From: Actinomycetota bacterium
Lineage (GTDB): Bacteria; Actinomycetota; Actinomycetes; S36-B12; CAIYMF01
Assembly: GCA_009697815.1 (NCBI GenBank)
Contig: WLRQ01000002.1
Location: 1-64,000, forward strand
DNA length: 64,000 nt
Direction of reading: 5' to 3'
Shown: piece after piece, positions 60,455 through 64,000 of the stretch
Position numbering within the stretch: the stretch's first letter is position 1
How the letters are laid out: every line of letters begins with the position of its first letter
Notes under the pieces: generated by a model
Told to the model about the DNA's origin: nothing
Database searches by the model: none
Seen by the model: the letters and a program-made list of their open reading frames with translations, nothing else
Position numbers and translations under genes: made by a program

Positions 60455-62278
60455 TCAGGCTGAGGGGGCGACCAACCTGGCGCGCAGGTTGTCGAGCTCG
60501 GTCAGCAGTTCCGCGGGGACCTGATCACCGAACTGGGCGAAGTACTCACCCGTGAGGTCGGCCTCGGCCAACCACGATGCGCGATCGACCGCGAAGAGCT
60601 CGGTGAGCACCTCGTCGGCGATGTCGAGCCCCGTGACATCAAGATCACCGGGCATGGGCAGGCGGCCGATCGGCGTGTCGAGAGCGTCGACGTTGCCTTC
60701 GAGCCGATCGATGATCCAGGCCAGCACACGGCTGTTCTCGCCGTATCCGGGCCAGATGTAGTTGTCATCGGCGTCCTTGCGGAACCAGTTGACCTGGTAG
60801 AGCCGAGGAAGCTTGTCAGCGTCGGTGGAGCGCCCCACCGAGAGCCAGTGGCCCCAGTAGTCGGCCATGTTGTATCCGCAGAAGGGCAGCATGGCGAATG
60901 GGTCACGTCGCAGTTCGCCGACCGTGCCCTCAGCGGCAGCGGTCTTCTCCGAGGCAATGGTCGCTCCGATGAACACCCCGTGCTGCCAGCTGAGCGACTC
61001 ATTGACCAGCGGCACGTTCGTGGCACGACGGCCGCCGAACAGGATCGCCGAGATCGGAACGCCAGCCGGGTCTTCCCAGTTGGGGGCGATCGACGGGCAC
61101 TGCTCAGCCGGGGCCGTGAAGCGGGCGTTGGGGTGTGCGGCGGGGGTGCCGGACTCGGGGGTCCAGTCGTTGCCCTTCCAGTCGATCAGGTGCGCGGGAG
61201 CCTCGTCCGTGAGGCCTTCCCACCAGAAGTCGCCATCATCGGTGAGTGCGACGTTGGTGTAGATGCAGTTGGCCTTGAGGGACTTGATGGCGTTGGCATT
61301 GGTCGCCACGCTCGTGCCGGGCGCAACCCCGAAGAACCCGGCCTCGGGATTGATGGCGTAGAGCCGGCCGTCCTCACCGAAACGCATCCAGCAAATATCG
61401 TCGCCGACGGTCTCGACCTTCCAGCCCGCCAGGCTCGGCTCGAGCATCGCGAGGTTGGTCTTGCCACACGCGGACGGGAACGCTGCGGTCACGTACTTCT
61501 CATGACCGTTCGGATGCGTGAGCTTGAGGATGAGCATGTGCTCAGCGAGCCAACCCTCGTCACGGGCCATCACCGACGCGATGCGCAGGGCGAAGCACTT
61601 CTTCCCCAGCAGGGCGTTGCCGCCATAACCCGATCCGAACGACCAGATCTCGCGTGACTCGGGGAAGTGGACGATGTACTTCGTGTCGCTGCACGGCCAG
61701 GCGACATCGGCCTGTCCCTCGGCGAGCGGGTGACCCACCGAGTGAAGGGCGGGAACGAAGTCGCCGTTCTCTCCGATGAGGTCGAGAGCCTCTTGCCCCA
61801 TGCGGGTCATGATTCGCATGTTGACCACGACGTAGGGCGAGTCGGTGATCTCGACACCGAGCTGGGAGATGCGCGAGCCGAGGGGGCCCATGGAGAACGG
61901 GATGACGTACATGGTGCGGCCGCGCATGCAGCCGGCGAAGAGGCCGTTGAGGGTGGTGCGCATCTCGACGGGGTCGGCCCAGTTGTTGGTGGGCCCGGCA
62001 TCCTGCTGGCGGAGCGAGCAGATGTAGGTGCGGTCCTCCACGCGCGCAACGTCGCTGGGGTGCGAGCGGGCGAGGAAGGAGTTGGGACGGGTCTTCTCAT
62101 TCAGGCGCGTGAACACACCACTGCTGACGAGGAGTTCGGTGAGCCGGTCCCACTCTTCCTGGGAGCCGTTCGCCCATTCGACCCTGTCAGGCTGGGTGAG
62201 GGCGGCAACTTCTTCTACCCACTCGAGCAACTTCTTGTTGCGCGTGGGCGGGTTCTCGAGACCGGGGATCGCCGACAT
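60455..62278 (-). CDS. pckG: Phosphoenolpyruvate carboxykinase (GTP)
   Basis: [17 protein letters not shown]-loop, [34 protein letters not shown]. Confidence 0.97.
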   Translation of the reverse strand: MSAIPGLENPPTRNKKLLEWVEEVAALTQPDRVEWANGSQEEWDRLTELLVSSGVFTRLNEKTRPNSFLARSHPSDVARVEDRTYICSLRQQDAGPTNNWADPVEMRTTLNGLFAGCMRGRTMYVIPFSMGPLGSRISQLGVEITDSPYVVVNMRIMTRMGQEALDLIGENGDFVPALHSVGHPLAEGQADVAWPCSDTKYIVHFPESREIWSFGSGYGGNALLGKKCFALRIASVMARDEGWLAEHMLILKLTHPNGHEKYVTAAFPSACGKTNLAMLEPSLAGWKVETVGDDICWMRFGEDGRLYAINPEAGFFGVAPGTSVATNANAIKSLKANCIYTNVALTDDGDFWWEGLTDEAPAHLIDWKGNDWTPESGTPAAHPNARFTAPAEQCPSIAPNWEDPAGVPISAILFGGRRATNVPLVNESLSWQHGVFIGATIASEKTAAAEGTVGELRRDPFAMLPFCGYNMADYWGHWLSVGRSTDADKLPRLYQVNWFRKDADDNYIWPGYGENSRVLAWIIDRLEGNVDALDTPIGRLPMPGDLDVTGLDIADEVLTELFAVDRASWLAEADLTGEYFAQFGDQVPAELLTELDNLRARLVAPSA

Positions 62279-62441
62279 GACTTCGTTGTCCTATCGAGAG
62301 TCGCTACGACCTTCTTCATGAAGGATCCCGTAAGGATGCCCTCACCCGCAGCCTTACCTGCAGCCGGGGGGTCGATTTCCATGACCTATGTGACCAAGGG
62401 CACAGGGTGGCGAGCATGCGCTGGACTGGTTACGACACGAC

Positions 62442-62475
62442 GAAGCGCCCGCCCCCCGAAGGGGACGAGCGCTTC
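62442..62475 (-). terminator. Hairpin downstream of cspA
   Basis: GAAGCGC...CCCC-CGAA-GGGG...GCGCTTC nested inverted repeats just after the cspA stop. Confidence 0.55.
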
Positions 62476-62493
62476 ACCAGGTAATCCGCGAGA

Positions 62494-62697
62494 TCAGACA
62501 GCGCGGACGTTCTCGGCCTGGGGGCCCTTCTGGCCTGTGCCGATCTCGAACTCAACGCGCTGGTTCTCCTCGAGCGAGCGGTAGCCGCTGCCGACGATTG
62601 CGCTGAAGTGAACGAACACATCCGTGTCGCTGCCGTCCGGGGAGATGAAGCCGAAGCCCTTCTCCGCGTTGAACCACTTGACAGTTCCTTGCGCCAT
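62494..62697 (-). CDS. cspA: Cold shock protein
   Basis: [34 protein letters not shown]. Confidence 0.97.
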   Translation of the reverse strand: MAQGTVKWFNAEKGFGFISPDGSDTDVFVHFSAIVGSGYRSLEENQRVEFEIGTGQKGPQAENVRAV

Positions 62698-63168
62698 TAC
62701 GTGTCTCCTCATGGGGACGGTGCAGATCGAGCACTTTGCCCGATCCGGGCTGCTTCCCGTCGTTGTGTCAGACCTGCCCATGGGGACGTGTCTTGCGAGG
62801 CCACCGGAGGTCTCCCACCGGAACCCAGTACGAACGAAGTACTGCAACCACGATGAGCATACTCACGTAAAGTGCTCCGGCACCATGCCCAATGGCGAAT
62901 GAGTTACGCGGCGACCTTCTCCCTCGCCGAGCAACGGCCGCTCACGGGCGTCTTTAGGTGACGGCGCCCACCTGGCACCCTCCGAAACTTGAGCGTATTC
63001 AGCGTCCATCTTGAGGGGCAGGAGAGGTTTGTCCGTCATAGTCGAGCCACAACTTGATGAGGGAAGGCTGCCCTATCCCAGCCGCGCTCCTCGGTCGCAC
63101 AGACCTCAGCGCGGTGAGGGCACTTCCCCTCCTAGACAGGACCCGGTACCCCCCCACCGTGGTCCGTA

Positions 63169-63211
63169 CGCTGACGGCCCCCCTCACCCCCCCGAGGCGG
63201 GGCCGTCAGCG
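63169..63211. terminator. GC-rich hairpin in the long intergenic region before 63298
   Basis: 13-bp inverted repeat CGCTGACGGCCCC/GGGGCCGTCAGCG. Confidence 0.45.
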
Positions 63212-63297
63212 CGTGCGCGCCATGTCGCTGGCACCGCGTGTCGGCGAGCACCTGAAGATGCTGACTCGTTGATCAGCAACGGCGTACGCTCGCCGCC

Positions 63298-64000
63298 ATG
63301 TCGGACCCAGTCCTCCCCTCTCGCGCCAGGGTTGTCGTCATCGGGGGCGGAGTCATCGGCACCTCAGTCGCCTACCACCTCGCCGATATGGGCTGGGCCG
63401 ACATCGTCCTGCTCGAGCGCGACCGACTCACCTCCGGCACGACATGGCACGCAGCCGGGCTGATGGTCACCTTCGGATCGACATCGGAGACGTCCACCGA
63501 ATTCCGCAAGTACACCCGTGATCTCTACTCGCGGCTCGAAGCCGAGACCGGTCAGTCAACCGGCTTCTCGCCCGTGGGGTTCATCGAAATCGCCACGGAC
63601 GCCGGAAGGCTTGAGGAGTACCGCCGGGTGTCGGCGTTCAACCGGCACTGCGGAGTCGACGTCCAGGAGATCTCCGCACGCGAGGTCGAGAACCTGTTCC
63701 CGCTGGCCCGAGTCGATGACGTACTCGCGGGCTTCTATGTCGCGGCGGACGGTCGCGCCAACCCCGTCGACGTGACGATGGCCCTCGCCAAGGGTGCACG
63801 CCTCAAGGGCGCCACCGTCATCGAAGGCGTTCCCGTCACCGCGGTCACCACCAAGGCCGGCGCTGTCACCGGCGTGCAGACCCCCTATGGCGACATCGAG
63901 GCCGACTACGTCGTGAACTGTGCGGGCATGTGGGCAAGGCAGCTCGGTGAGCAGGCAGGGGTGAACATCCCGCTGCAGGCCGCCGAGCATTACTACCTGA
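63298..64000 (+). CDS. FAD-dependent oxidoreductase, dimethylglycine/sarcosine dehydrogenase-like (truncated at window end)
   Basis: VVVIGGGVIGTSVAYHLADMGWADIVLLERDRLTSGTTWHAAGLM; similar to N-terminus of 20578-22998 product. Confidence 0.87.
   Translation, partial: MSDPVLPSRARVVVIGGGVIGTSVAYHLADMGWADIVLLERDRLTSGTTWHAAGLMVTFGSTSETSTEFRKYTRDLYSRLEAETGQSTGFSPVGFIEIATDAGRLEEYRRVSAFNRHCGVDVQEISAREVENLFPLARVDDVLAGFYVAADGRANPVDVTMALAKGARLKGATVIEGVPVTAVTTKAGAVTGVQTPYGDIEADYVVNCAGMWARQLGEQAGVNIPLQAAEHYYL

Noticed and set aside
63001-63297. Glycine riboswitch before the DMGDH-like gene
   Set aside because: No recognisable glycine aptamer core; only a GC-rich hairpin is evident.

Overview
High-GC actinobacterial chromosomal segment. 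Actinobacterial markers include WhiB, DUF3039, DUF2510-RDD and the ClpS/DUF2017/Mec/CysO/CysM block. Most of the window is core metabolism with several accessory modules. I read about 72 protein genes, three tRNAs (His-GTG, Lys-CTT, Leu-TAG), several terminator-like hairpins and a few candidate operators. I found no CRISPR array, prophage or IS element. Main modules: (i) 691-16338, a nearly self-contained aerobic CO-dehydrogenase island: modABC, MopI/ModE-like regulator, MCD/Moco genes, coxG-M-S-L, an XdhC/CoxF-like protein with a C-terminal YHS domain, coxD, coxE and moeA; (ii) 20578-24315 plus 63298-end, sarcosine/dimethylglycine-dehydrogenase-like flavoproteins; (iii) 27164-29465, pxpABC 5-oxoprolinase; (iv) 31783-34313, a CbiMNQO-type Ni/Co importer, with a second cbiM truncated at the window start; (v) 34985-38761, a probable persulfide-responsive locus: rhodanese, CstR-like repressor, CoA-disulfide reductase-rhodanese fusion, divergent MFS transporter, and a perfect ATACCCCTAGGGGTAT palindrome in the divergent promoter region; (vi) 40179-45921, rdgB-rph-MBL-murI-cysM-cysO-mec-DUF2017-clpS, resembling the mycobacterial Rv1331-Rv1341 order; (vii) 53121-55679, an amino-acid ABC transporter. 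The most novel-looking items are the CoxF-YHS fusion (possible copper delivery to the Mo-S-Cu site), the CstR/operator persulfide locus, and a 36-codon ORF missed by the ORF track. All assignments come from reading motifs by eye; no database search was run.
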